Shown piece by piece: positions 23,143 to 35,763 of a DNA stretch of 64,000 nucleotides. The stretch lies in NCBI GenBank assembly GCA_011503125.2, contig WWBZ02000022.1:2976001-3040000 (forward strand), written 5' to 3'. The translations under genes and the position numbers were made by a program. Every line of letters begins with the position of its first letter. The stretch's first letter is position 1. The stretch is from Botryosphaeria dothidea. Taxonomy: Eukaryota; Ascomycota; Dothideomycetes; Botryosphaeriales; Botryosphaeriaceae. The notes beneath the pieces were generated by a model. It saw only the letters and a program-made list of their open reading frames with translations. It searched no databases and was not told the DNA's origin.

Positions 23143-23596
23143 AATGATCGGCTTCCTGTTGGTACACTGACGGCAAAAGTGAGGATGATCAGAGGACGCG
23201 CAGGCACATGGCGCGCAGCGCTCTTCTACATGGCGTCCGTCCGGCACCGGGATGGACAATCGAGGGAATGACGGCAGCAGGCCGAGGTTCATCAGTGGAC
23301 CAGGGTCGGGGAGATAAGATAAGATTTTTCTGCAGCTGCGCGGCGCGTAATTCCCCTCCACCAAAAAGTTCAGACGCGAACTCCAGCCGCCTGCTGCTCA
23401 CTCTGCCCCGATTCCGAGCTATTTTCACCGCCTCAGTCACTCTTTCAAAAGGGCTCTCCTCGTATTTCCTCCTGCCATCCTGGCACCCTCCCCGCGCATC
23501 CTCGCGCATCTGATCCGCCGAGGCCGCATCACAGGCAATCCCACCTTGGCGCTCGTACCTGTCCAGACGACATCTCCTTGGTTGAGAGAAGAGGAA
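23143..23596. promoter_or_regulatory. shared divergent promoter, thioesterase / pseudouridine synthase
   Basis: This 454-bp region lies between the two divergent ATGs. Both genes must take their promoters here, but I see no defined motif. Coding potential on the plus strand continues a few codons 5' of 23597 without an ATG, so the synthase start could lie in an unrecognised upstream exon. Confidence 0.4.
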
Positions 23597-25151
23597 ATGA
23601 AGGACCAGAAAACCGAAGAATTTCAAGAACCACCCGCCGTGATCGCGACGCCGTGCGGTGACCTATGGCCGCGGCCATACTACCTCGAGAGAGGGCTGCG
23701 GCGCGTGCAGCCATACCACTTTACATACAACACCTACTGCAAGGAGAGATGGCGCGGGAGGGAGCTTCTGGACATATTCTCGAGCGAGTTTAGGGACAGG
23801 CCGGTTGAGTACTATGTACGTCGTCTCCCCGGGCATTCACTGTGAGGTCTGGCAAAAGAGCATGGAATAAATTTGGCAAGAGGGCAACATGGGCGCATAT
23901 GGATCGGAGGACATTCTGAGATCCAGGTCAGCTAACAGCTCACCCTCCTAGAAAGAAGGTATCGAGAGCGGCTTCATAGTCGTCAACGGCAAGCCCGCCT
24001 CGTCGGTCAACCACATCGTCAAGAACGGCGACATCATCTCGCACACGATGCACCGCCACGAGCCGCCCGTCACGGCCGACCCGATCGGCGTGGTGCACGA
24101 GGACGAGGACATCATCGTCATCAACAAGCCGGCCGGCGTGCCCGTCCACCCGGCCGGCCGCTACAACTACAACTCGGTCGTCGAGATCCTGCGCGCCGAG
24201 CGCGGCTACACCTTCAACCCGTCGCCGTGCAACCGCCTGGACCGCCTGACCAGCGGCGTCATGTTCATCGGCAAGAACCGCAAGGCCGCCGACGACCTGA
24301 GCGTGCAGATCAAGCAGCGCACCGTCAAGAAGGAGTACGTCGCGCGCGTCGTCGGCGAGTTCCCGGAGGGCGAGGTCGTGTGCGAGAAGCCCATCCTGCA
24401 GATCTCGCCGAAGCTGGGGCTCAACCGCGTGCGCGCGAACGGCAAGGAAGCCAGGACCGTCTTCCGGCGGCTGGCGTACTACCCGCCGCGGGAGGACAGG
24501 GAGAAGCCCAGCGTCGACGAGAAGGATGCCGAGGGGAAGCCGTGGAAGCGCCTCCGCGGCTACAGTATCGTCAGATGCATGCCGCTCACCGGCCGCACGC
24601 ATCAGATCCGCGTGCACCTGCAGTTCCTGGGACATCCCATCTCGAACGACCCCATCTACGCCAACCAGCGCGTCTTCGGGCCCTCCCTCGCCGCCGAGGA
24701 TGACCGCTCTGACGATGACGAGGATATCATGACGCGTCTCTCCAAGATGGGTAAATCCGAGGTGGCGGAAGCGGTCGCATACCATGACGAGATGGTCGAT
24801 GAGTATAACAAGCGGAAGGCTGAGAAGCTGAGCGGCGAAAAGTGCGAGGTGTGCAAGACTCCACTCTACAGTGACCCGGGAGCGCATGAGCTGGGTATTT
24901 ACCTGCACGCGCGTAAGTATGCCTGTGAGGAGGGCCGGTGGAGTTATGAGACGCCGCTGCCTGCCTGGGCGCTGCCACCAGAAGGCTACGAAGGGCCGAG
25001 GGAAGCTACTGTAGAGTCAGACCCGTTGGCGGCAGACTTGGCGAAGTTAGGGTTGAATGATGACGGGACTGTGAAAGAGAGAAAGAATGCCGAGGAGGGG
25101 GAAGCAGGGGCGGAAGAGAAAAAGCAGCCGGCCATTGCGGTAGCTGCATAG
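23597..25151 (+). CDS. RluA-family RNA pseudouridine synthase (Pus8/Pus9-like)
   Basis: Converts uridine to pseudouridine in RNA; the closest yeast type modifies U32 of tRNAs. Two exons (23597-23815 and 23952-25151) give 472 residues. After a short N-terminus comes PYYLERGLRRVQPYHFTYNT, then an S4-like segment (GFIVVNGKPASSVNHIVKNG). The catalytic motif NRLDRLTSGVMFIG lies near residue 165, with the invariant Asp in RLD. GRTHQIRVHLQFLGHPISND is the conserved late motif. A C-terminal part contains paired cysteines (CEVCKTPLY) and ends in an acidic tail. No deaminase domain is fused, so it is not a Rib2-type fusion. The first in-frame ATG is 23597; codons from 23546 use TTG only. Confidence 0.9.
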
Positions 25152-25475
25152 ACAGCGCTGAGATTATAAAGAAGTATATGTGGAGATGAAAAACTACAGG
25201 GCAATCATCCCACCTTCACACTTTAATCCAAGCTTCAGTGCTAATTTCAGAGAAGAAAAGGATGCGTCTACATGCTCACAAGCTATCACGGTATTTTCTT
25301 TGCTTTCAGCTCTATCTGCATTGCAACTGTCAAGGCAGAGATCTCTATTTCGAGATCATGGACACAAAAGTATTACTGCGTCAATCCGAAGACCCCATTC
25401 GGAGATCACCTGATCTTCTAAATCTTACAGAAACAACACGCTCCAACAGCAACTCCTCTACCCCACGCGACGCCC
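25152..25475. other. convergent intergenic region
   Basis: This 324-bp AT-rich gap between convergent genes is probably both 3' UTRs; no gene seen. Confidence 0.45.
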
Positions 25476-25895
25476 TTAACCGGAATAACACTTCACACTA
25501 CTGATGCGCCCATCAAGACCCCAGCTCGCCGTCTTGGGCGTGCCGGGGTACCTGAACCTGAACTTGGGCTCGCCGCCCGTGCAGCCGGGATTGCTAAACG
25601 TGATACAATAAAACCCGCCGCTGTCGGGCCCGAACGAGTTGATGTTGTCGTTCCAGCCCTTCTGGAAGTTCATGCACTTGCCGATCGGCAGCATCGTGTG
25701 GGCGCAGGGCCCGCGGAAGTTGTTGTTGCGGCAGTAGTAGGTGCCGGCGAGGGCGCGCTTGTCGAGGGCAGTGGAGTTGTTATCGGCAGGGGTGAAGGGA
25801 ATCTCCTCGACGGCGCCGGTGATGCCTGGGAAGGCGGGTTGGATGGTGGTGGCGAGGAGGGGGAGAAGGAAGGTGGTGGTTGTGGTGAGCTTCAT
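25476..25895 (-). CDS. small secreted six-cysteine protein (crystallin-like pattern)
   Basis: Single-exon protein of 139 residues, predicted to be secreted. Residues 1 to about 20 form a signal peptide (MKLTTTTTFLLPLLATT). A dibasic KR at 46-47 may be a Kex2 processing site, giving a mature domain of about 92 residues. Cysteines lie at about 55, 64, 74, 97, 105 and 136, an even number fit for three disulfides. The core has the pattern Cys-x8-Cys-x9-Cys with NFRGPCAH, WNDNINSFGP and GRISSVKC, which resembles beta/gamma-crystallin-like secreted fungal proteins; I treat that as a resemblance, not an assignment. Function is unknown. It could be a cell-wall, antimicrobial or host-interaction protein. 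Confidence 0.75.
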   Translation of the reverse strand: MKLTTTTTFLLPLLATTIQPAFPGITGAVEEIPFTPADNNSTALDKRALAGTYYCRNNNFRGPCAHTMLPIGKCMNFQKGWNDNINSFGPDSGGFYCITFSNPGCTGGEPKFRFRYPGTPKTASWGLDGRISSVKCYSG

Positions 25896-26441
25896 CTTGC
25901 GTTGTCGGGCTTGTTTCGTGGTAAAACTATGGACTTGGGTTAGTGACTGAGACTTTTGGAAAGGAGGAAAGTTTCAGATAGGCCGTTGGACGAGAGGATA
26001 TAACAGGTTGCGAACAACAAAGGAAGGTCATCTCACAGGTCTATGAATAAAGGAAAGTAATCTACAGTGGTCACGTTCAGCCAGTAATGTTAACAGTGAT
26101 TGATGCGAAGGACAATACTAGGGGACAATATCAAGGAAGTCTTGGCAACCAAGAATGAGCTGTTGCTTCAGCTGCGATTGAAAACCTGCGGTGGCAAGTA
26201 TTGGCTTCATACTGGGGAAAGACCAAGACCGCGATCGATGGTTGAACATAGAGTCGCAGTCAGCCATGCTTCCAGAAGTCCCATGGCTCCCAGAACTGTG
26301 AACGAGGTCACTCTTGAGCCGTCAACGGAGGTAATCTCGATCCCCAGTACAACAACCGTCAAGCATTGGCTTAAGTAGACCACTTTTTTTGTATCATTCA
26401 TGTTCTCAAAGTTTCCATGCCGATTCCTGGCTATCAGCACC
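25896..26441. other. intergenic region, no gene seen
   Basis: This 546-bp stretch holds the promoter of the secreted protein and the 3' flank of the helicase gene. No supported coding frame. Confidence 0.45.
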
Positions 26442-29400
26442 TCATCTGTCTAGGCCATCGAGCTCTACTAGCTTCCTTACAACACCCACGATATCACTTC
26501 CCGCTAAGTCCATAACCGGATCGTCAATCTTCCTCGCCAACGCCTCATCCAGCATCATACGCAACCGCGAAACCAGCACACCGATGCGTGCCCATCCGCG
26601 CAGACGCAACCATCCATCAACGACAACACCGCGGCCCATCGTGTCGAGCGTGATGGGGCCGGAGAAGAGAAGAAGGGAGTAAGCATTGAAGGCTGTCGAT
26701 ATTCCATTAACATCTTACGTTCAATAAATACCCTGAAATAGAGAAATATGTTCAACTTACGTGTCAAATCCCTAATGAAAACCTTACTCGTCGCCATCTT
26801 CGTGAAATAGCTCATGAATGTTGCGCCTCCTGGGAATCCTTGAGCATCGAAGATTGTTGAGCTCGGATGCACAAACACCCTGCCGTTTTCTTGGTTGAAG
26901 TACTTGATCGTCCTTGCCTCTGGGTCCAGCTCTACGGCGCCGGACACTGACGCCGCAAACTTCTTGTCCGGGAAGTCAATACGAGCGATCTGCGGGTTGA
27001 AGGCCCCGGCGACAAGGGCACGGAGAAGGGCATCATTGGCGTTGTGACGGTTGAGGGAGGCAACTTCATACGCAGCAGAGCTGTTGTGGGATGAGTAACG
27101 AAGAGGGATGAAGCCCGTTTCCTGGAGGGAAGAGAGGTATTGCCGCCGGTTGGAGGTGATGTCGTTGAGAGTTTGCGTGCTCAGGAAGTTTTGCTCACAC
27201 CAAGCGCGCAGATCGCGCGGTGATATGCCCTTCTCCTTGAGTCCAGTCCATTGTTCGTATGCGCGAAGGTCAGCGAGAAGATCACCCTGGCCCTTTCCGA
27301 AAGACGAGCGGGCTGCTTTGGACTCTTCGCGCTTGGATTGTGGGACTACGAAGGGGCTGCGGACAGTGAGGATAGAAGCCATGGTAAGAGAAGATTCAAG
27401 GCAGCCGAATGTTGCGCCGTAAACCATAAGCTTTGCGCAGCGAAGGTCAGCAGGCACCACGGCAAGATGTCTTCCGAGTGCTGTCATCTCGTCGCCGTCA
27501 ATAGCGCCCATGCGTCCGAGGAGCTCTAGGGCACCTTCAACTGCAACGCTATCCGGTGGTGTGAGAGCGCCAGCAAGAAAATTGGCAACGTCTTTAACTC
27601 CCATGGCTTTTACCGAAAGACAAAGTTGTTCCAGAGGAACTCGTCGAATCTCAGGGTCTGGCCGCTCCATCATCTTTTCTCTTTCAACATTTCTTGTGTA
27701 CAGCTTGTAGCAGATACCCGCCCGGACACGGCCCGCACGGCCTCGGCGCTGTTTGCATGCAGCACGAGATGCCCATGTCTCAGCAAGCTTGACCATGTTG
27801 TTCGAAGGGTCAAAACTGGTTTCTTTAACCCTGCCCGTGTCAATGACAGCTACCACATCTTCGATAGTAATTGAAGTTTCCGCAACGTTGGTGGATGCGA
27901 TGACTTTGCGCTTGCCCTTCGGAGGAAGAGGGAACACGCGACGCTGTTCAGCTGGGAGGAGAGAGGCATGGAGAGGAAGCGCATGTAGGTGGGACATTGG
28001 GCGGAGAGCCTGCAGCGTTCTATCAATCTCCATAGTTCCAGGAAGAAAGATGAGAATAGCGCCATCTTGGCCCCCTAGCTCTGCATCGATGTACTGGACT
28101 GTCTGGGCGATCAAGTCATAGTTGATCCGCATGCCCATGTTCCTCAACGTGCCACCAATGGCCTTCTGAGATTCCTCATCCTCCCAGTCCTCATCTGCCG
28201 AGTGGCCGTTGAAGCCAGACATCCGAATGACGTCGTCAACGTAGTAGTCTGTTACAGGGTGTGTCCGGCCTGCAATCTCAACCATGCCAACTTCGCCGAC
28301 AGCAGGCCTGAAGTAAGACGCAAAGACGTCCGCATCAAGCGTAGCACTCATGAGAATGACTCTGAGGTCTTTGCGTTTCTTCAGAACATCCCGCAATAGG
28401 ACAAGAAGAAAGTCCGTGTCCAAACTTCGCTCGTGAACTTCGTCAACTACCACATGGGTAATGTCGGCCAAAGAAGCCACAACATCCTCAGGACGTCCCC
28501 CAGAGGTCTGAAGCCGCCGAAGAAGAACACCAGTTGTCATGAAAGTCAATTTCGTGACTCCTGGCTTGTTTTTGGATTCGCCACGGATGGAGTATCCGAC
28601 TTCATCGCCAACGGAAGCGCACCGTTCATCAGCTACTCTATCGGCCAGACCCAGCGCAGATATACGTCTCGGTTGCGTACAGACAATGTTGGCAGCCTCA
28701 CCAAGCTGCCGTCGAATCATGTCATCGAGGACAAATTGGACCGATTGAGTAGATTTTCCAGATCCAGTCTCTCCAGAAATGATGACAACTTGATGCTTGT
28801 TGACTGCATCGACGATTACCTGCTGCAGTCTCCAGGCAGGCAGATTTTCTCTCGCGCGAAGCATGCGTTGTTGCTCTTGGGAGGTCTGTTTTGCTTGCCA
28901 CTGCTCAAGCATGCGTAGACTGACCGCAGAGCCTGGTCGTAGATTTACTGGTTTTGGCCGGCGTTGCCTTCTTTCCTTCTGCTTGACTTCTTCGGCATGC
29001 GCGCCGGTATCCGCGGCAGAGATAGCGGAAGATACGTCCGTGAGCCGCCCCGGATTCGAAACGATTCCTGGAATCTCATGCTCCAACCAATCAACAATAT
29101 TGAAGATCATTTGTTCGCCCAGGAAGTCCTCTTTTGCATGATTCAGTGCTTGTCTGATAATGCTGAGTCGAATATAGGCAGGTATCTTCGCTTCAATAGA
29201 GATGATTGGCAAGACGTTCGGATAAGTTCCTACAGGCTTGCGAGCATTCAGAAGGAATTTTGTGTTTGTACCATCCGCGATTTCCAGCCGAATCTGGCAC
29301 TGACCTGGCCCGGCGGATGAGTACTTGTCGTCGTAGATTGAAGCGATGATAGTCTGTTCCTCGGCCCACAAGTCCTCCTCTGAATCGCCGCCAGCATCAG

Positions 29401-30713
29401 TGACGCTCATGCTCGCGAGTTGTCCCGCGAGCTCATCATCACCTAATAGCCGGGCTTGTAGGAGGGCAGCAGCTCTAGCTTCATCACCAGCAAAAGCATC
29501 AAGCGCTTCCTCGCAGAGTTCCATCGCGTAGCCAGTAGCAGCAAGGCGCTTGATGGCAGCTTCCCGCTTCAAGTTCCCGCTGGCCATGCTGATACCGGCG
29601 GTGTAACCTTCGGGTAAACTCCAGGAAGGAAGATCGTCTTCGGGTACATGGATGAGAAGCCATTCGAGAATTTCTTCTCGATCTTTGCATAGCTCCGCCG
29701 CCTCTTCAACATGGCTCTTGCGGAAACCCAGTTTGGCAATTTCATCGATGAGAGCTGAGCGCTGGGCAGAGGAAATCTCGACGCTGTGTGGATTCCACAC
29801 AGCATCTCTCCGGATCAAGCGCTCGATCTCTGCTCGAATTCTCTTGCCCATGTCGATCTTTGGCACACGAGTCCAACCACGCATGACGTTGCCTCCACCA
29901 CTGGATGGTCCGCCAATACCAGAAGGTTTATCCTTGTCCTTTTCCTTTTGCTTAGCAGTTTCCTCTCGCTTCTTTTCTGCCGCGGCCTTTGCTTGTTCTC
30001 TCTCCTTATGCGCTACAAACGGGTCCGCATCGTACATCCAACCCTTGCCAGCCTTGGTATCTTCTTTCTTCATTTCTGAGAAAGGGCCTTTCCACAAGTC
30101 TTTGTACGTTGGCGGCATCATCATATGGATATTCTTCATGGACGCGACCCGAAACAGCGTGTAGGTAGCAGCAAAATGGCGCGCTTCCAGGGCTGTCGGC
30201 TGGAAAGCGAGATCTTGTTGCTCGATGGGGAGTCTGATAGGAGGCAAGGTGGTGGTCTCGCGGGTCTTGGGGTTCGTAGCTTTGAGGATGACGTGCGACA
30301 CGAAGCCGCCCTTGACTTTATTCTGCATGTTAATTAGCATTTACACAGCTGTATGCATGGGACTTCTTGCTATCTACCATTGTGTACTCTGGCTTTGACC
30401 ACTTCTGCTTCTGGCAATGCTCCGAAAGCATGTTGACGGGCAGTTTGCCAGTCCACGACGCGCCGCCAATTACGGTCCGCGCGTCGGGTTTCTTGGGCGC
30501 ATCCTCTGGCTGTTCCGGAGCACCCTTGGCCTTGCCCTTTCCCTTGTTATCATTGGTGTCGTTTTTGGCGGCATTGTCCGTCTTTTTGCCTTTCTTTGAA
30601 TCGCCCTTCGAGTTGGAGAAGACGATGAAACTGGTATCCTCAGCGCCCGGGGGCGGAGGGGCGGATTTCTTGGAGCTGCCGCCCCCGCGCGGTGGATGAG
30701 GATTCTTGGGCAT
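26442..30713 (-). CDS. DEAH/RHA-type RNA helicase (DHX29/DHX57-like)
   Basis: Large ATP-dependent RNA helicase; related proteins act in translation initiation or RNA turnover. Three exons (30378-30713, 26761-30322, 26442-26692) give 1382 residues. The N-terminus is Lys/Pro-rich and disordered. A UBA-like segment (about residues 300-345) and an RWD-like region (about 430-540) precede the core. Helicase motifs are plain: GETGSGKST near 626, DEVHERS near 739, SAT near 769, QRRGRAGR near 971. The HA2 and OB-fold regions follow. The last intron (26693-26760) restores AYSLLLFSGPITLDTMGRG to the usual OB-fold ending. The last exon completes the C-terminus and avoids the out-of-frame tail of a long open frame. 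The start is the first ATG before KNPHPPRGGGSSKK. It is divergent from aprataxin. Confidence 0.88.
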
Positions 30714-31069
30714 CCTCGCGGGTCGAGAATGAGCTTTGGCGACGTAGGTGCAGTGGTGAAGCCATCTTGATGGTTCTGAAGACGTGGGGAAAAGATCGGC
30801 AATGCGGTGGACGAAATTCTGGCGCGGCCCGCCCGCGCGCTTTCCTGGGTTGCCGCTCGGCTCACTTTCTTCTTTGCTGCCACGCAGACCCCGCTGGCAA
30901 CCACTTAATTTGTCTGGTAGGGCTGAGTCGGCAACCGCAGCTCGCATGACGCAGCATCACTTGCTCCCGCCGATTTCCGTACCTTCACTGCAACAACTTC
31001 CCCTTCGAGCCCACAGAAACAGCGGCATAATCTATTTCTCTTGGCAGCTGTAATTAAGCTCCCACGCTC
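30714..31069. promoter_or_regulatory. shared divergent promoter, helicase / aprataxin
   Basis: This 356-bp region lies between the start codons of an RNA helicase and a DNA-repair hydrolase. Both promoters must sit here; no clear TATA box is seen. Confidence 0.45.
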
Positions 31070-31983
31070 ATGACAGCAAGCGATGATGCCCATGAACAAC
31101 CCGTTACGGGCGAAGACGTGAAGGACGAGATTGTGGTTGACACATCCAGCTCTGCCGGCGACAAACGCCGGAATGCTTGTGAGTATTTTAATAAACTTTA
31201 CGGTCCAGACACTGAAGATTAACAGTCATAGAACTCATGTCCCGCAAGCAGCCTAAGTCCTCCAACAAGACGGCACCGGAAAGTCGCAAATCGACTACTG
31301 TCGGCACTAAAGTATTCCCTGGCATGTATGGCTTAGGGGCCTACATCGACCACCCGGACCAATTCGGGCCTGAGCGAGTGGTTGACCACAACGAGGATTT
31401 CGTCATCATTAACGACCTCTTCCCCAAATCTGTGATTCATTGCCTCATCATTCCGCGGGATCAGATGAAGACGCTTATTCATCCGTTCGAGGCTTTTGAG
31501 GACCCCCAATTTCTCGCTTTGTGCAAAGCCGAAGCGGAGAGGGTAAAGAAGGTGGTGGGCAGCGAGCTTCGTCGCAGGTACGGTCAATTCTCGAAACAAG
31601 AGCAGGCGCGGATAGCGGCAATGGAGTCTGACGACCCGCCGGACGAAGCTAACCTGCCTCCTGGGCGGGACTGGACCACGGATCTCCTCGTCGGAATACA
31701 TGCTGGGCCGTCAATGGCTAATCTCCACATCCATGTCCTGTCTCCAGACCGGCACTCGCCCTGTCTGAAACACCGCAAGCACTACAACAGCTTCTCGACG
31801 CCGTTTCTGGTCCCGTTGGACGCGTTCCCGCTGGCGGAAAACGACATCAGAAGACGTCCGGGGGAGGCAGGTTACCTGAACGAGGACTTCATCTGCTGGC
31901 GGTGCCAGCGGACCTTCGGCAAGAACGTGCAGAGGCTGAAGGATCACCTCGCTGAGGAATTTGAGAAGTGGAGGAGCGAGTAG
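31070..31983 (+). CDS. aprataxin-like DNA adenylate hydrolase (Hnt3-type)
   Basis: HIT-superfamily nuclear enzyme that removes AMP from abortive DNA ligation ends. Two exons (31070-31178 and 31226-31983) give 288 residues. The HIT domain runs from FPGMYGLGAYIDHP to about residue 235. The active-site stretch SMANLHIHVLSPDRHSP has H204 and H206 of the HIT triad; the first position of the motif is Asn, as seen in fungal Hnt3. KHYNSFSTPFLVP follows. The C-terminal zinc finger, CWRCQRTFGKNVQRLKDHL then E, fits the C2HE form (C260, C263, H277, E281), known from yeast Hnt3, rather than C2H2. The 47-bp intron falls in the disordered N-terminal part. The start ATG is the first in frame after the divergent promoter. 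Confidence 0.9.
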
Positions 31984-32656
31984 TTTCGATTACCCCACAG
32001 AATCAGCGGAAGCTGCGGGGTGGCTTGTCTCCTTACTTGGTTGGGGTGAGCACAAACACGGCGCGGCCTCATGATCATCGTGGCGGAGAGGGGAGGTCGG
32101 GCTTGGTGACGGACGCTACTGCACAGAAGGCTTTAGACTCGTAGAAGGACCATCACGATGGCGAAGAGATCCAATTGCACACGAGCAAGCGCTGGCTAGA
32201 GCCATCCTGTCATTTCACAGTTGACTCGCGGAGGCTGGAGAGGCGTTGGCCGGACGTGCAGCTGCAGCAGAAGGTGGTGACCTGCCTTTTTCTGACGGCT
32301 GCTGCTTCCTTCAGAAGAGGTTAAGCTTCGCGTTCCTACGCCTTAAGGCGGGCGGGTGCTCGTGACACGGCGCTGACGACGGCCGCTCAACGACCTCCCG
32401 GCCCTCCCGTGAGCCCTCATTTTGCAGACAGACGACTCGCCCATTTTCGCGCCATCTCTCCATCATCTCGCACACACAATTGGCAACGGAGCGAGGGGCG
32501 TGCATGCTCTGGGGGCGTTGATGCACCGCCTTTATCCTCGGGCGACCCACCTATCGGCACCGGCGATCGCTCGCAAACCCCGCCCTCGCAGGCCTCCCTC
32601 TGGAGCTTCAGCGCGCTGTGCCGTCGCAAACCGAGACGTCGACCATCGCCGCGACC
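31984..32656. other. intergenic region, no gene seen
   Basis: This 673-bp region lies upstream of the Zn2Cys6 regulator. GC-rich 5' leader sequence precedes the ATG; no separate gene. Confidence 0.45.
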
Positions 32657-35600
32657 ATGTCAAACTCGACGCCCTCGTACAGCGCCCAGCACGACAGCGC
32701 GTCGCCGCCTGCGAAATCGGCCTCAGCCCAGGGTCAACACACCCGCACGTACCAGGCCTGCATTCCGTGCCGCCGTCGCAAGGTGCGCTGTGACCTAGGC
32801 CCCGTCGACAACCCTCACGACCCGCCGTGCGTGCGATGCCGTCGCGAGAGCAAAGAATGCTTCTTCTCCGCCACCCGACGCAAACGCAAGCCCCAGGATG
32901 GCGGCGAGGGTCTTGAAAACGATGGCCCCGAAGACTTCGAGATTCACAACGGCCGCAAACGCCTCAGAGAAGACTCCGAAACTCCGCGCCGCCCCGGCTT
33001 CGCGCAGCAGCCATCCATAGAGCGCCCGCTGACCCCCGGGGGCTCTGTTGGTCGCTTCCAACCCCTGCGCCGACCAGACAATCGCCAGTCCTCACACGAT
33101 GATCAGCAGCAGGTGAACAATGAGACGACTGCCATCCTGCAGTCCAAGGAGGTCTTCAGCGGTCACGATGCCCTCAATCTTCTCTTCGAGGCTGCCGGCC
33201 GCACCGGCGATATCGAACACCATAGGTCCAACAGCAACAGCATGCACCAGCGGACCATGAGCACCGCCTCGCTCACTGCTACGACACCTGGCTCTCAGCC
33301 TAACTTGACGAGCCCCGGAATCAACGGCACCCAGCCCTATCCCAGCCCAGGACCCCGGTCCGCCACTGAACCGGCAATAGACCCCGCTATCGCACAAGGA
33401 CAGGTCGACGGCGTGACGAACGATCAGAGTGGCTTCGAGCAGGCTATCAAGGCATGGTCGAGGTTCCGCTTTGTGCGTGCCGGCTGGTTCACCGCCAGAG
33501 AGGGCATTGCGTATCTTGACTATTTCTACAGATACTTGTCGCCTCTGACTCCCATCGTTGTACCCAACTTCGAGAAGTATGAGTCGCATCAGGCCTTGCT
33601 CACCGAGGAACCCATGCTCGTCGTCACTCTTCTGACTGTCTCGTCCCGTTACATGCCCTTGAATGGACCAGGCTCGAGCTCTCGCCCATATGCCATACAC
33701 GAGAAACTATGGAGCTATCTGCAGGGTATGATTGACCGCATGATCTGGGGACAAGAGCAGTTTGGTGGCGGGTTTTGCGGTGCTGGTGCCCAGCAGAGCT
33801 GCGATGTAAACCCGCTATCTCGTAAAGGTCTTCGCACTCTTGGTACAGTCGAGAGCCTGATGCTTCTCACCGAATGGCATCCACGAGCCTTGCATTTTCC
33901 CCCGGGCGACGATGATGACGAGCTGATGGCCCCTGATGAGGCCACCATGGCCAGTATGGCCAACGGATTCCTGTCTGAGGCGGTGAACGATCAATACAGG
34001 GGATCAGGCGGTCAAAGGATCGACAGCTGGTTGGAGCCATGCTGGAGGAGCGACCGTATGTGCTGGATGCTCTTGGGAAATGCCCTGGCATTGGCATACG
34101 AAATTGGTGTATTCGATGACAAGAGCGAGACTGATTTCCAGGAGGAGAACAAACATCTTCCGCCCGCCAAAGTCGAGGCTTATTACCGTCGGAAGAACCA
34201 TCTCCGCGAGCTTCTGCTGATCTACATCACCCAGACCAGCGGAAGGGTTGGCCTCACATCGATGCTTCCACGGTCTCAGAGAGACAAGACCTTTCTCAAG
34301 AGTCCAGATGATCGCCTGCAGGATCGTTTCTCAATGCTGAAGAGGACTGGCAAGATCATTCGTGAGGAGGCCGGTAGCTCGCCAAATACGGAAAGAAGAA
34401 TCAACAGCCAGGAGATGGTCTTGTACTTCTGGATGGAGATTGCGGTAATCATGGAGAAAGGCAACCAAGACATGTTCTCCAACCGCCGCCGTACCCGAGA
34501 ACTTATCAAGACCCAAGAGTACAAGAAGCTTTTGGCAGAGTTCCAGCCTCTTCTTCGCGAGTTCCGTTCTCACCTGGACAGGTACAAAAATATCAGTAAG
34601 TTCAATTGCTCCGATTCTCCTGCGATGCATAGCTAATCACCACAGTTCCCAAATTGATGCACGATATCTTGGCAATTGAGTACGAGTACAGTCGAGTGTA
34701 CATAAACTCCCTTGCTTTGCAGGCGGTGGTCGAGCGATGCGTCACAAATACCCACGCAGCGGCAGCGGCTAATATGTCGAACGGACTCGGTTCCATAGCT
34801 GCCGGAACCATCCCTGCACAGATGCTTGTGCGATGGTACGGTGACGATCGTCACTTCATTCGGGAAGTAATTGACGGTTGCCGGAATGTCCTACAAATCG
34901 TCACCAAGGGCTTGGAGCCAGGAGGATACCTCAAGCATGCGCCTGTGCGAACTTTCTTCCGCATCATCTCGGTGACGATTATCCTGCTCAAGACCTTTGC
35001 GCTTGGCGCCACGGAAGATGATGTTGCTCTCTCTCTTGGGCTGATGGAAGAAGCTGTCTCAGCATTGCGGAACTGCATTGTTGACGATGTTCACGTCGGC
35101 AATCGCTTTGCCGACATGCTCATCACCCTCATCACCCGTATCAAGTCTCGTTTCGTGCGCATGGCGGGATCGGGTTCTGGTAGAGCCTCCATGCAAGCTA
35201 GCCGGGCCACAAGCCAAAGTCCAAGCATGTCGACAGCGCCAGCTATTACGACCAATCACCAGAATTACAACAACCCAATGATGCCACCACCACATCCGGG
35301 CCAAGGATACAATAACGGCACAAACGGTAACAATCCCCAATGGTCCAATTACAATTCAAGTGGCCTTAGCGGTCCTACCAGTCCTGAAGCTTCCAACGGG
35401 CGTGCAACGCCAAACCCCAGCCATCCGCTTTGGGGCATCAGCACTGAGACGTATGATCCAGGGTCCAACAACATCTCGATCATGCCGCCGCCCACATTCG
35501 GATCGCCGTACAGTTCGCAAAACCAAGTATCGAATAACGGCAATTCCAACAGCAACAATAACAACCAATTTAGTGGCTTCAACAGCGATGGCAACGATTA

Positions 35601-35763
35601 CGGCGGCTTTGGAGGCAATGGCGGAGCAGACTGGCTTGCTCTTCCTCTGGATCCTCTTTTGAACTCCTACGGCGCTGACATTAACAGCAACGCCTACGGG
35701 CCAGATGTTGGTGGTTACGACCTCTTGGATGTCTTGCTTAATGGAACAGAGGGGCTGAATTGA
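32657..35763 (+). CDS. Zn2Cys6 transcription factor, Aro80-like
   Basis: Nuclear regulator with a Gal4-type zinc cluster. Two exons (32657-34595 and 34646-35763) give 1018 residues. The cluster CIPCRRRKVRC then CVRCRRESKEC has six cysteines at 35, 38, 45, 58, 61 and 68 (x2, x6, x12, x2, x6), with the NPHDPP insert between the halves. That long linker and the following SATRRKRKP are like the yeast and Aspergillus Aro80 regulators of aromatic amino-acid catabolism; this similarity is from memory and is tentative. A fungal middle homology region follows, with FRFVRAGWFTAREGIAYLDY and WLEPCWRSDRMCWMLLGNAL. The C-terminal 180 residues are Asn-, Gly- and Ser-rich, probably an activation region. No ATG lies in frame upstream; the GTG at 32618 is not used. 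Confidence 0.88.

Noticed and set aside
23940..24908. 322-codon frame antisense to the pseudouridine synthase
   Set aside because: It lies wholly opposite exon 2 of the RluA-type gene, whose motifs are unambiguous; Val/Asp/Leu-rich shadow composition.
32618..32656. N-terminal extension of the Zn2Cys6 regulator
   Set aside because: It needs a GTG start; the first ATG is at 32657.
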